A stretch of DNA of 16,823 nucleotides from an uncultured Eubacterium sp. (GTDB lineage: Bacteria > Bacillota > Clostridia > Lachnospirales > Lachnospiraceae): the NCBI GenBank assembly GCA_910584595.1, contig CAJUBQ010000097.1, forward strand, positions 1 through 16,823. The letters run 5' to 3'. Shown here piece by piece: positions 1 to 8,223 of this stretch. The position numbers and the translations under genes are program-made. Within the stretch, counting starts at the first letter, position 1. Every line of letters begins with the position of its first letter. The notes beneath the pieces are model-generated. The model made no database searches and had not been told where the DNA came from. It saw only the letters and a list, made by a program, of their open reading frames with translations.

Positions 1-205
1 CGGCGAAGCCGCAGCGGCGCCTTTAGCTGCTGGCGTTAAGCCAGGGCGAATTAGGTGACGCGTCCGTCCGGCGCCACAACTTAAATGCAGAATGCTTAGG
101 GATTCTTACGTTCTGGAAACCGGAACAATGAGACAGGGCCGATTCCCTCATCCAGCGTCCGGGAGGCCCAAAAGCAACACTTTGTCTAAGCTGTTGCTTT
201 GTTAC
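1..205. repeat. Partial copy A of a structured interspersed repeat (cut by window edge)
   Basis: GC-rich stretch with no credible coding frame. It is full of short stems: CTGGC/GCCAG around 29-45, GGCGCC at both 15-20 and 70-75, and AAAGCAACA (171-179) facing TGTTGCTTT (192-200), followed by GTTAC. Bases 91-179 align by eye with 347-437 of copy B, sharing a TTCTGGAAA core, a CCCT..CATCC block, a CGTCCG block and GCAAC. The two copies are clearly related but diverged. The left end lies outside the window, so the full length is unknown. It could be a non-autonomous mobile element or a structured RNA; the sequence does not decide between them. Confidence 0.6.
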
Positions 206-240
206 TTGTCCACACCCCCGTGAATAGTAACGATTTACGT

Positions 241-454
241 AACCGTTCAGATCATGTGTTGCATATTATGGATTCCCGGATGCTGAGAGAGGGCGTTTGC
301 CTGGTCTGCCTGTGTCCATACCCGATAAAGCGGGACATGCTATTCCAAAATACTAAGAATCACTAAGAATTCTGGAAAAGGAACCAGAAGCCGACGCGGC
401 TCCCTGTCATCCGACGTCCGAGAAGCCAATATGCAACATATACTCTGAACGGTT
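241..454. repeat. Complete copy B of the interspersed repeat, 214 bp with terminal inverted repeats
   Basis: The left terminus at 241-267 begins AACCGTTCAGA and ends GTTGCATATT. The right terminus at 428-454 is its inverted counterpart, ending TCTGAACGGTT. About 24 of 27 positions match. Inside, GGATG and AGGG near 279-292 can pair with CCCT and CATCC near 402-412, and a TGTCC..CCCG/CGGGACA stem lies near 313-337, so the whole element can fold into a branched structure. There is no ORF. The GTTCAGATCATGT at 245-257 recurs exactly at 7207-7219. Its origin is inferred: MITE-like or a repeated noncoding RNA unit. Confidence 0.7.
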
Positions 455-458
455 TTCT

Positions 459-481
459 TAAAAAACTTCTATTATAGAAAT
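459..481 (-). terminator. Weak intrinsic terminator after the cohesin-like/Fn3 gene
   Basis: Read on the minus strand, directly after the stop codon, ATTTCT pairs with AGAAGT around a five-base loop and is followed by six T residues. The stem is short and A/T-rich, so termination may be inefficient. Transcription might then run into the repeat copies to the left. Confidence 0.45.
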
Positions 482-484
482 CTT

Positions 485-1807
485 TTAGCGAATCACCAGC
501 TTCTTCACACTGCTAAATGTTCCATACCTGCGAACGCCATCTTCTCCTGTCACGTAAGCCCGGACTTTATAATAATAGGTTTTGCCGCGTTTTTGGCTGA
601 TTCCGGAGTATTTTTTGGACTGACTGTTTTTTAATGTTTTGATGCGTGTATAAGTCCCGTTTTTCTTGGCGCTGCGGTAAATCTGATATCCTTGCGCTCC
701 TTCCTGTGGCTGCCAGGTAAGAGCTGCTTTTGCAGATTTCAGCTGCCGCACAGACAATTTCGTTACTTTAGAAGGTGCAGTAGTCACCTTGGCGATCGGA
801 CTGAATTTCCCATAAACTCTGCTGCCTTCTAATGACGTTTGATATGCACGTACCCGAAATGCGTATGCAGTTGCATAATCCATCGTTTTAGCATAAGACG
901 TTTTTTCTGCATTTGCAATTGTTTTTACTCTTGTATATCTTTTCGTTTCTTCTTCGTAACGATAAATCTGATATCCGTCTGCGCCTTCGATACGGTTCCA
1001 TGCAAATGAAATTTTACTGCTTTTATTTTTTGCGGAAAGCGTTAGCTTTGGCGCCGCTTTTTTTGTAAAATCAGACGTTTCATCCGGCGTTTGTGGGTTA
1101 TCTGTTATCGTATCATTTGGCAATTCCGGCGTTGTGGAAGGGTTGTCCGGTGTTTGCGGCATATCCGGGTCAGCAGGCGTTACCGGGTTGCCCGGCACAT
1201 TTGGAGTTACCGGATAGCCTGGGATTTCCGGTATCGTCGTATGATTGGAACCATTTGTATCTGTGCAGACGACAGGTCTTACGCCTGATAGCGGAACAAC
1301 CTGTACAGACTGGCCGGTATGATTGATGTACCGTAATACCGGCTGCTTGTCGTCAGAAGACGGCGCTCCTGTAAATGCAGTCTGTATTCGAAAAGACCCG
1401 CTGGAAGGAGACAGATTCAGTGTGCCTATCACTGCCTGATTTCCTCCCGCAAAAATATCCTGGTCGGCTTTTTCTGATATAATAATATCTATCAAATAAC
1501 TGCCGTTTTGTCCGGTTATGGCTGCACTGCGAACTCCATCCGGCTTTTGGATGCTTAACACGGTCTCTGCAAACTCAAACGATGGCTCCTGCATCTGTCC
1601 TTCCAATACGGAAACGGTCAAAAAGAAGCGTACAGAAGTAATCGCTTCCGGTTCTTCTTGGGGCTTTTGCAGTGTTACTGTAATTTTCTGATTTCCAACC
1701 GTAAGCTCTCCACCAGCGTCTGCTGATACGATATGCGGAGGAAACAAAAGTATTGCAAAGCAGCACACGATCATACGAAAAATACTTCTTTTTATTTTTT
1801 TTCTCAT
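485..1807 (-). CDS. Secreted protein: cohesin-like domain, Pro/Thr linker, two fibronectin type III domains
   Basis: The ATG at 1807 is preferred over an upstream TTG at 1840 because it follows an AAGAGGGA-type RBS and begins a clean signal peptide (MRKKIKRSIF, hydrophobic core, cleavage near VSA-DAG, residues 28-30). Length is 440 aa. Residues about 33-176 form a beta-rich domain with an AGGNQAVIGTLNL strand and an FRIQTAF strand, a pattern resembling cohesin/CBM-like jelly-roll modules; this call is tentative. Residues about 190-247 are a Pro/Thr/Asp linker with repeated VTP, DNP and QTP units. Residues about 250-345 and 346-440 are two similar Fn3 domains, each with GYQIYR and a Y..RVRAY strand. 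No LPXTG motif or transmembrane anchor is visible, so it is secreted or held by Fn3 contacts. It starts 36 bp after the M60 stop, so the two are probably co-transcribed. If the first domain is a cohesin, it may dock the neighbour's dockerin; that is inference. Confidence 0.85.
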   Translation of the reverse strand: MRKKIKRSIFRMIVCCFAILLFPPHIVSADAGGELTVGNQKITVTLQKPQEEPEAITSVRFFLTVSVLEGQMQEPSFEFAETVLSIQKPDGVRSAAITGQNGSYLIDIIISEKADQDIFAGGNQAVIGTLNLSPSSGSFRIQTAFTGAPSSDDKQPVLRYINHTGQSVQVVPLSGVRPVVCTDTNGSNHTTIPEIPGYPVTPNVPGNPVTPADPDMPQTPDNPSTTPELPNDTITDNPQTPDETSDFTKKAAPKLTLSAKNKSSKISFAWNRIEGADGYQIYRYEEETKRYTRVKTIANAEKTSYAKTMDYATAYAFRVRAYQTSLEGSRVYGKFSPIAKVTTAPSKVTKLSVRQLKSAKAALTWQPQEGAQGYQIYRSAKKNGTYTRIKTLKNSQSKKYSGISQKRGKTYYYKVRAYVTGEDGVRRYGTFSSVKKLVIR

Positions 1808-1843
1808 TTTTTCTGTCCCTCTTAACAATCTCTTTCGCAATGG

Positions 1844-4800
1844 CTAAAAAGAGCTTCCTGTCAATGTGATTTCCGGCAATACGGCAGGCAGTTCTAATAA
1901 CTGTGTATCGCTGACAATCCGTTCTGCTTCCATTGTCTTCGCATCATCAACGCGATATAATTCTCCGCGTATTCCCTGAAGGCTGCGAACCGTCGTTTCG
2001 TCCCAATCTCCCGGTTCTATATAATAGACCCAGGCGCCGTCGGATGTTTCACCCAGATTGCCGTCTTTTGGATCCGGCGCAAAAATAACCTGTTCTGCAT
2101 GAACTTCTTTGTCTTTTGCGCCGATCACATTTCCATCTGCATCATACAATATAATGACATTATAAGCAGGATTTCCTTTGTAGGTTCCCGTAAATACAAG
2201 AGAACCTTTTGGAATCACGTCTTTTGTTCCGGTTCCATATGAATAGTCTGCTTTTAATGTTCCGACTGCAGGTTTTCCGCTTTCTGCTGTTAAGAACTCC
2301 AGATTATCTCCGGACGGGCCGCAGATTTCAATTTCCTGAATAACAGCCGGACCGGATTTTTTGAATGTCAGCCGTATATATCTGGCGTCATAAGTGCCAA
2401 TCCAATGTTCCCGTTCCGTTTCTTTTACGGCATCAAACCATACATCTGTCTTTTGCGTCTCTTTTGCATTTTTAAGCCCGGTATAATCTTTCTTTACTTC
2501 CAGCCAGTCGTCTTGTCCGTTTTGACTGACCTCTATCGTAATCGAATCGAGTTTGCTTCCCTGATATTTCAAAGCGGTAACCGCTTCTATGCGATGCATA
2601 TCTATCGTAACGGAAGCAGTATCTACAGTACGGTCAGCCGCTTCCTGATACGTGCCTTCTTTCGTCGTATCGTTATCAATGATGCGTGCAATGCTATTTA
2701 CTTTTGCAGCTTCTACACGACCTGGTTCCTCTGCGTCATAACCGCTGTCCGGATGATCGGCATCTGTTGGAATATCGGTATCATCTTTTGATATCATATT
2801 TGTCTCTGTAATTGTCCAACCGGATTTATCTAATATTCCGTCTGTTTGGATTTTTACAAAACCCGCATCTGCTGCATTTGAATAGTTTAAAAATTTGTCA
2901 ACCGCTCGCACCTTATAAGAAAGCACGCGGTTATTCACTGTACTCACACGATCTGTAAATATGGTAGATTCGGCGGCGTCCATAGGCTGGAAGCCGATCA
3001 CCTCGGACTCTGTCTGTCCATTGTTTGTCATACTGCGGATAATCTCATAACCAAGGACAAGCTCCGGATTCTGATTCGTTTGCATCGTAATCGTTACTTC
3101 GTTGGATTCTGCCTTCACCGAAGCGGTAACTGCGTCTTTTTCTAATATCGTATCCGTCTGTTCTTTTTCTTTTTGGTCAATCCGATAATCCCTGACTGCA
3201 TCATTGACATAATAAATTGCTTTTGTTTCTTTCTCAAATTGATTGGCATATTTTATCGTCGTCTCATCCGCAACCATACCCCATCGTTCAAAAAACGTGA
3301 GAATATTCTTTTCTGCCGCAGCACATGCAAGCCGCATCAGATTCTGGTCTGTGCCGCCGTCTAACGTTACTCCGCCCTGTGGGGCCGCTTTTGGATTTCT
3401 GGCATAAGTGTCAACTCTTGCAAAAAATAAGTTGTCAAACTGCTCTTTTGCATTCGTGTAAATACGCGCGTCGTTTTTCTCATTGCCGTATGCCAGATAT
3501 AACTGCCAATACATTGCAAGCTGGGTTGCCACATTTGATGACCGCCCGATCGTTTTGGAGGTAACTTTTTTGTACACCTGGTCATAAGAAAAACGTGTGG
3601 TTCCGTCTGCAATTTTCTTCATCAGCTGTGCAAAATAATTATTGGTAACCTCTGCAATGGCATAAGAACCCTGGTTAATGTTGTGACCAATCTCATGTGC
3701 AATTCCCCATCCAAAGCTGTTCCAGCTCTTTGCGGCTCCTGCCAGCGTTGCAGAACCCCATTCAATACCGATATGGTTTCCGGCCGCATACATAAAAGCT
3801 CCGGCAAACATGCGCATATAACGAATATTCAAATGTTGGGAAGGATACCTGTGCATCTTTTCTGTATCAGCCCCATCGCTTAATCCCTTATGCTGATAAA
3901 ACAGTGTCATCATCTGCTCCATTGCCTGCAAAGACTGATCCAGCTGCGATACTTTTTCATCCAGGCTCTTATCTTTTCCAATTCCTGAAAGAACCTGTGA
4001 CGCCGGCAGCGAATACATCATTTTCTCCATTAAAATATCCGTCGCGTTCAGAATACAGTTCGCTGCATCGTAGGCTGCATCTGTATGTTTGGTACCTGTA
4101 TGCACATCTTGATGTTGTGTTTCCAAAAAAGCTGTGTGTGCCTCTAACTCCTGTATATAAGCACGAATCGCCTCTGTCCGTTCGTTTGCGTTCTTACCAT
4201 ACACATCCAATACCGGAATCGAACTGCCGCCGCTGATACGGACTGCATAGGCATCTGTATCACTGTTTCCGGTATATGCTGCGTAAATCTGACCGCCGCG
4301 TTCTGCTTCTTTATCTGAAAGCTGCGGAACTGTAATCATATTTCTGCCAACCTTAAGATTGACAACACGCGCCAAACCGGACGATTCCGCATGATGCTGG
4401 GTAAATACAAGCTGAAGCTGCGCTGCATCTCCTGTTCTTTTTGTAGGATGCCCGACATATACAAGCAGCGTTTCTTTGGCATAAGCTGTCCTGCCAAGCG
4501 GCTGCCATGCATTTAATCCGCCAAATCCCAAATGCCCGTCTTTTTGCGCCGTAATCTGCGGATGTATCCTGCGGGCGGCATCCAATCCGGTTGTCAGTAT
4601 TTCTTTTGCTGTCTGAATCTCCAGCGCAAGCTCCTGATAAAGCGGATGTTTTTCATTGCTTTCAGCATCCGGGGTATCCAGACGGTTTTCTAATGCCTGT
4701 ATTGTTTGAAGCGTTACATCGTCACGAAGCGTCATATGCATTTCATCCGTATAAAGCGCCATAATCTCATCTTCCAGAGAATCATAGCGGTAAAAACGGA

Positions 4801-7054
4801 TTTCTCCGACTTTCATTTCCTCTCTTACATAAGAGCGTCCGATGCTCATTTTAATTTTATTGGCTTTGATCGTTTCATCTAATTTTACGATATAATAGGG
4901 GTTATCGTTCACATCATGCTTTTCCAGCAGACGCGCCCCTGCGATTTTTGCATTCTTTGGATCCGTCTGATTCCAGTATTCAATCCGCACCGTGTCGAAA
5001 CCGGTTTTTTGGTCTGCCGCTGCAAATGTAAAATAGTTCATCTCGTATTCCTGATCCAACGTGATGGTCATTCCCTTGGTCGCAGCCGGGTATTGAACGC
5101 CGTCTTCCCAATCAACCTTGCTCCAGTAAGATGCATAATCGTTGTCTACAAGACCAAGCCCGCTGTTTTTCTTTGTATCCAGAGGACTGTTCACCATGTC
5201 GGCGCCGCTGCCGCCAATCACAGCGTCTACGATATGCGCTGTCACCTGCCCGACGCCATTTGGCGTATTTAACAGCCGATAGGATGGCAGAACCGGCGCG
5301 GCCTCTGATCTGGTCACTGCTTCTGATACAAGCGACTTGCCGCTCCAGCCAAATTCATTCCAGCTTATGACATAGACAAGATAAGCTGCATGCTCTTTTA
5401 AACCGTTGATCGTATAGCTTGTCCCACGAAGTCTTCCTGTCCCCTCTTTCGTCTGGACAAAATCCTTTACTGCCGGCTCATATTCTGCCGCATCTTTTTC
5501 TTTATAATAAACCATATATCCATCCGAATCATCCATGTCCTTCCAGGATACGGTAATCGAACGGTAACCTCCCGCAGCCTTTACGTTATCCGGCGCGGCC
5601 GGCTTTGCCTGCGGCAGTGGTTTTGCAGTCTTTACTTCTGACCATGGACTTCTCCAATCACCATTGACCGACCGCACTTTCAGCGTATAGTCTTTGTAAT
5701 TTACAAGGTTTTTCTGATTAATAGAAGAAACCTCATAAGAAACATCCGAAACGGCAATCACCTGTGACTCCGCCCCGCTTTGGTTTTTGACCGGCCCTGA
5801 AACATACAGTTCATAACCGGTAATATTTTTTTGTGCGCTCCAGACTACGGTCAGCTTTTTACTGCCTGGCGTAACGGACAAAATATCCGGTATATCAAGC
5901 TGCGGAGCCGGAATGTGATCTTCCATATGGTTGATAAATGTCACCTTTGCAATTTCTACCAGATTTTGCTCCTTTTTGGTCGTTCCGGTGATACGGACAG
6001 ATACCCTCTTAACTGCAATCTGTCCGCCAAAATCCAGTACGAGCGAACCATCTGCTTCCGTACTGATTTTCTCCTTGTTTTCTCTGAAAGAAAATGCAGC
6101 AAGTGATGCATTCTCTTGTTTTTCACTGAAAGATATCTGACGGGTCTTCTCTGTTCCGTCTGCATCCAGATAAACAATCGTAACAGTACCGTCCGCAATC
6201 TGGCTGACGGTACTGCTGCCATCTGTCTGCTGCGGAGCTTTGATCGTCATTCCTTCCAGCTTTGGCGCCTGCGTTTCATTTCCGTTTGTCAGATCCATCG
6301 CAAATTCTACCGGATGTTCCTGCGAGATCACACTGCCGCTTTCATTTTGCAGTTTTACGCTTCCTTCTTCCTGAAACATAGCTTCAAATCCGGCGCCGTC
6401 TATCAGTTTCGTACCGGATTCCGCTATAACTGCAGACGGGTTCACAGCCCAGAGTTTTTCAACTGCGGATTCCTGTTTTTCATCTTTACTTTGTACCAGC
6501 AAATTTAAATCAGCCAGATCCACTTTGCCGTCATAATTCAAATCATAGACTTTTTCGTCCTTCCCTGCCCGGATTGCAGCCTGCAGAGCGTTGGAATCAT
6601 CCTCATCAATATCGCCGTCTCCGTCCACATCGCCAGACCTCAGCCATCCCGGCGCCGCACTGCTGCCATTTTGTATTTTCGAAGAGCAGACTTTTATTTT
6701 ATGTATCCATCCGGCTTCAGTATGTATCTGCTGTGTATAAGAAGCAAATTTCTCTGCCTGGACACTGACGGTATAATCCCCTTGCGGCACCTGAAAGATT
6801 GCCTCGGCAGATGCATCTTTTGCAATGGTAAGCTCCTTTTGATCGTTCCTGCCGCTTCCATCACTGATCTTTACAATTACATTTCCTTCATATGGAAACC
6901 ATTGTGTAGACGCTACCTCCACCTCCAATGTACTTTGTTTCATGTCTGTCAGTACGGCATTTTGCTGCGCACCATAGGCAGGCACATAGTAGCCGGCACA
7001 CGGCCCAAGCGCCAGGCAGGCAGACAGCATCGCCGCTGCGAATCGTTTCTTCAT
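1844..7054 (-). CDS. Giant secreted M60-family metallopeptidase (mucinase-type) with dockerin-like, Fn3 and F5/8C modules
   Basis: 1736 aa; ATG at 7054 with a GGAAAGGAA RBS. Signal peptide at residues 1-29, cleaved near AYGA-QQ. Residues 141-190 are a dockerin-like pair of calcium loops, DVDGDGDIDEDD and DLNYDGKVDLAD. Residues about 330-380 end a beta module, and Fn3-like domains lie at about 383-480 and 484-582. A discoidin/F5/8C-like domain spans about 600-760. The M60 (PF13402-type) region spans about 820-1290 and contains HEIGH at 1120-1124 with a downstream Glu at 1135, the gluzincin zinc site. A further Fn3-like module follows at about 1305-1400, then an F5/8C-like module at about 1450-1580 and an unassigned beta domain at 1590-1736. 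M60 enzymes of gut bacteria cut O-glycosylated mucin-like proteins; the substrate here is inferred. No sortase motif or transmembrane anchor is seen. The dockerin lies near the N-terminus rather than the usual C-terminal position. First gene of a likely two-gene operon. Confidence 0.93.
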   Translation of the reverse strand: MKKRFAAAMLSACLALGPCAGYYVPAYGAQQNAVLTDMKQSTLEVEVASTQWFPYEGNVIVKISDGSGRNDQKELTIAKDASAEAIFQVPQGDYTVSVQAEKFASYTQQIHTEAGWIHKIKVCSSKIQNGSSAAPGWLRSGDVDGDGDIDEDDSNALQAAIRAGKDEKVYDLNYDGKVDLADLNLLVQSKDEKQESAVEKLWAVNPSAVIAESGTKLIDGAGFEAMFQEEGSVKLQNESGSVISQEHPVEFAMDLTNGNETQAPKLEGMTIKAPQQTDGSSTVSQIADGTVTIVYLDADGTEKTRQISFSEKQENASLAAFSFRENKEKISTEADGSLVLDFGGQIAVKRVSVRITGTTKKEQNLVEIAKVTFINHMEDHIPAPQLDIPDILSVTPGSKKLTVVWSAQKNITGYELYVSGPVKNQSGAESQVIAVSDVSYEVSSINQKNLVNYKDYTLKVRSVNGDWRSPWSEVKTAKPLPQAKPAAPDNVKAAGGYRSITVSWKDMDDSDGYMVYYKEKDAAEYEPAVKDFVQTKEGTGRLRGTSYTINGLKEHAAYLVYVISWNEFGWSGKSLVSEAVTRSEAAPVLPSYRLLNTPNGVGQVTAHIVDAVIGGSGADMVNSPLDTKKNSGLGLVDNDYASYWSKVDWEDGVQYPAATKGMTITLDQEYEMNYFTFAAADQKTGFDTVRIEYWNQTDPKNAKIAGARLLEKHDVNDNPYYIVKLDETIKANKIKMSIGRSYVREEMKVGEIRFYRYDSLEDEIMALYTDEMHMTLRDDVTLQTIQALENRLDTPDAESNEKHPLYQELALEIQTAKEILTTGLDAARRIHPQITAQKDGHLGFGGLNAWQPLGRTAYAKETLLVYVGHPTKRTGDAAQLQLVFTQHHAESSGLARVVNLKVGRNMITVPQLSDKEAERGGQIYAAYTGNSDTDAYAVRISGGSSIPVLDVYGKNANERTEAIRAYIQELEAHTAFLETQHQDVHTGTKHTDAAYDAANCILNATDILMEKMMYSLPASQVLSGIGKDKSLDEKVSQLDQSLQAMEQMMTLFYQHKGLSDGADTEKMHRYPSQHLNIRYMRMFAGAFMYAAGNHIGIEWGSATLAGAAKSWNSFGWGIAHEIGHNINQGSYAIAEVTNNYFAQLMKKIADGTTRFSYDQVYKKVTSKTIGRSSNVATQLAMYWQLYLAYGNEKNDARIYTNAKEQFDNLFFARVDTYARNPKAAPQGGVTLDGGTDQNLMRLACAAAEKNILTFFERWGMVADETTIKYANQFEKETKAIYYVNDAVRDYRIDQKEKEQTDTILEKDAVTASVKAESNEVTITMQTNQNPELVLGYEIIRSMTNNGQTESEVIGFQPMDAAESTIFTDRVSTVNNRVLSYKVRAVDKFLNYSNAADAGFVKIQTDGILDKSGWTITETNMISKDDTDIPTDADHPDSGYDAEEPGRVEAAKVNSIARIIDNDTTKEGTYQEAADRTVDTASVTIDMHRIEAVTALKYQGSKLDSITIEVSQNGQDDWLEVKKDYTGLKNAKETQKTDVWFDAVKETEREHWIGTYDARYIRLTFKKSGPAVIQEIEICGPSGDNLEFLTAESGKPAVGTLKADYSYGTGTKDVIPKGSLVFTGTYKGNPAYNVIILYDADGNVIGAKDKEVHAEQVIFAPDPKDGNLGETSDGAWVYYIEPGDWDETTVRSLQGIRGELYRVDDAKTMEAERIVSDTQLLELPAVLPEITLTGSSF

Positions 7055-7119
7055 AAACTCTGTTCCTTTCCTTTGCTTTGTCTGATTCCCGTCATTTCCA
7101 TATAGTAGGAAAGCGGGAA

Positions 7120-7134
7120 AATAGTGCCACTATT
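7120..7134. promoter_or_regulatory. 15-bp palindrome overlapping the M60 operon -10, possible operator
   Basis: AATAGTG-C-CACTATT is perfectly symmetric around one central base and overlaps the putative -10 hexamer at 7132-7137. Placement over the -10 and start site would suit a repressor. No regulator for it is encoded in the window. Confidence 0.4.
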
Positions 7135-7160
7135 CTAACACAAATGCGCATAACATACAA
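7132..7160 (-). promoter_or_regulatory. Putative promoter of the M60 / cohesin-like operon
   Basis: On the minus strand, TTGTAT (7155-7160) and TAGAAT (7132-7137) are separated by 17 bp, giving a leader of about 70 nt before the ATG. In that leader TTCCCG..TTTCC can pair with GGAAA..CGGGAA (about 7088-7118) to form an imperfect hairpin. Both hexamers match the sigma-A consensus only moderately. Confidence 0.45.
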
Positions 7161-7195
7161 TCACCAAATTTTCCTTTTTCTTTGTAAATATAAAA

Positions 7196-7229
7196 GTAAC
7201 GCAGCAGTTCAGATCATGTCGTGTATTGC
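7196..7229. repeat. Remnant or solo end of the GTAAC..GTTCAGATCATG repeat family
   Basis: GTAAC is followed by CAGTTCAGATCATGT and GTATTGC, matching the left end of repeat copy B at 239-263 with small insertions. The 13-mer GTTCAGATCATGT is identical in both places. No matching opposite end was found nearby. It lies between the M60 promoter and the terminator of the next gene upstream. Confidence 0.5.
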
Positions 7230-7260
7230 TGTCTTTGCTCATAAATCTGCTCCTTTACAT

Positions 7261-7296
7261 AAAAATTGAGCGCATAGACTGGTGTTCTATACGCTC
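7261..7296 (-). terminator. Intrinsic terminator downstream of the membrane-protein gene
   Basis: On the minus strand GAGCGTATAGA pairs with TCTATGCGCTC (11 bp, one G-U) around a 7-nt loop and is followed by AATTTTT. It lies about 60 bp after the stop codon at 7357 and insulates the M60 operon. The rest of 7055-7356 holds the M60 leader, promoter and repeat remnant. Confidence 0.8.
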
Positions 7297-7356
7297 TGAC
7301 GCTGTGCGACTTATTCTATTGTGATTGTGGTTATAGCGGTTGAAACAAACCGGAAG

Positions 7357-7914
7357 TTAACCTTTTAAATAAGTATCTATATCCTTCCGCAATTGTGAAC
7401 GTTTTCCGGTTCCAGTAAAAAGTTTTTTTAAGGGCTCAATCACTAAAAGCCTGCCATTTACCGTCTGATATGAAAGCCTGATATGAAAATAATTGATTTG
7501 TTCTATGACCGCTATAAAATACAGTAAAACTCCAACAATTATTCCAGATAAATCTTCTTTTTCAAGAACCGCAATCATAAGGATTGGCAAATAAGCTGTT
7601 AATAAAATTACATTTAACCATCTTAATTTACTGTAAATCCTGCCAATTTCAAAATTACTTAACGCCGCTTTTCTTCTTACCATTCTCAACTTATTACGCC
7701 AATAGAAGCTGCCCTCTATTACTATGACAGAAAATACCAACAATGGATAAAACGAAATCCAATTTAATTTAAACGCGTTCTTTCCAACGTCCATATCGAT
7801 AATAAACTTTGTTGCGAAATACATTCCTGCAAACATTAACACTCCATATAGTTCAAAGTCAGCTAAGAATTTCAGTTCTTTTTCAATGGGTCTTTTCTTT
7901 AACTGTGTTGCCAT
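7357..7914 (-). CDS. Unrecognised integral membrane protein, about four transmembrane helices
   Basis: 185 aa. The ATG at 7914 follows a strong AAAGGAGAT RBS eight bases upstream. Hydrophobic segments lie at about residues 22-40 (YGVLMFAGMYFA), 52-68 (WISFYPLLVFSVIVIEG), 97-115 (LNVILLTAYLPILMIAV) and 122-141 (LSGIIVGVLLYFIAVI). They are separated by a basic loop (RNKLRMVRRKA) and followed by a basic cytoplasmic-type tail. There are no enzymatic motifs and I do not recognise the family. It has its own RBS and terminator, so it is probably monocistronic. A MITE inserted about 48 bp upstream of the start codon may have separated it from its original promoter, or may now supply transcription. 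Composition is more A/T-rich than the M60 operon. Confidence 0.8.
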   Translation of the reverse strand: MATQLKKRPIEKELKFLADFELYGVLMFAGMYFATKFIIDMDVGKNAFKLNWISFYPLLVFSVIVIEGSFYWRNKLRMVRRKAALSNFEIGRIYSKLRWLNVILLTAYLPILMIAVLEKEDLSGIIVGVLLYFIAVIEQINYFHIRLSYQTVNGRLLVIEPLKKLFTGTGKRSQLRKDIDTYLKG

Positions 7915-7961
7915 ATAGTTTTATCTCCTTTATATCATCTGTAATTTTCGATTTTTACTGC

Positions 7962-8125
7962 TAGAGCGTGTTTGAAAAATGCTTTCCGTGAGATGCGCTT
8001 CACATTTTATGGAGAATTCATCCCAAATTTATGAGTCGTAGCGGGCTACGTTGATTAAATTTGGGATAAATTCTGCGCATAGTGGGGAGTGCAGATCGCG
8101 GGAATGATTTTTCAAACACGCTCTA
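7962..8125. mobile_element. MITE with 17-bp terminal inverted repeats flanked by TA
   Basis: TAGAGCGTGTTTGAAAAAT at 7962-7980 is a perfect inverted match to 8107-8125. If the outer TA is a target duplication, the element is 160 bp (7964-8123) with GAGCGTG..ends. Nested inside is a second inverted repeat, 8013-8031 against 8056-8074 (18 of 19 matches). It encloses a GTAG/CTAC stem, and ATGCGC/GCGCAT (7993-7998, 8075-8080) also pair, so nearly the whole element folds as one hairpin. It encodes no transposase. TA target choice fits IS630/Tc1-like or IS5-group (IS427-like) mobilisation; the parent family is an inference. Confidence 0.85.
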
Positions 8126-8223
8126 ACAGAATACCACAATCGCACTCATATTTCTATCAAATTTGTATAAAATGTGCATACCCTTTCATCTCCCTTTTTC
8201 TGGCTCATACATATATCAGGCCA

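Noticed and set aside
1..460. CRISPR array or riboswitch in the left-edge repeats
   Set aside because: There are only two diverged copies with no short regular repeat-spacer pattern, and they lie downstream of the nearest gene's stop codon rather than in a leader.
1190..1290. Tandem DNA repeat in the Pro/Thr linker of the cohesin-like protein
   Set aside because: The short VTP, DNP and QTP units are irregular at DNA level and are explained as a low-complexity protein linker.
1808..1840. Upstream TTG start for the cohesin-like protein
   Set aside because: It would place the RBS-like AAGAGGGA inside the coding region and add 11 residues before the signal peptide. The ATG at 1807 explains both.
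6671..7105. Plus-strand 144-codon ORF opposite the M60 N-terminus
   Set aside because: It lies antisense to the signal peptide and first domains of the M60 protein, with no RBS and no recognisable domain.
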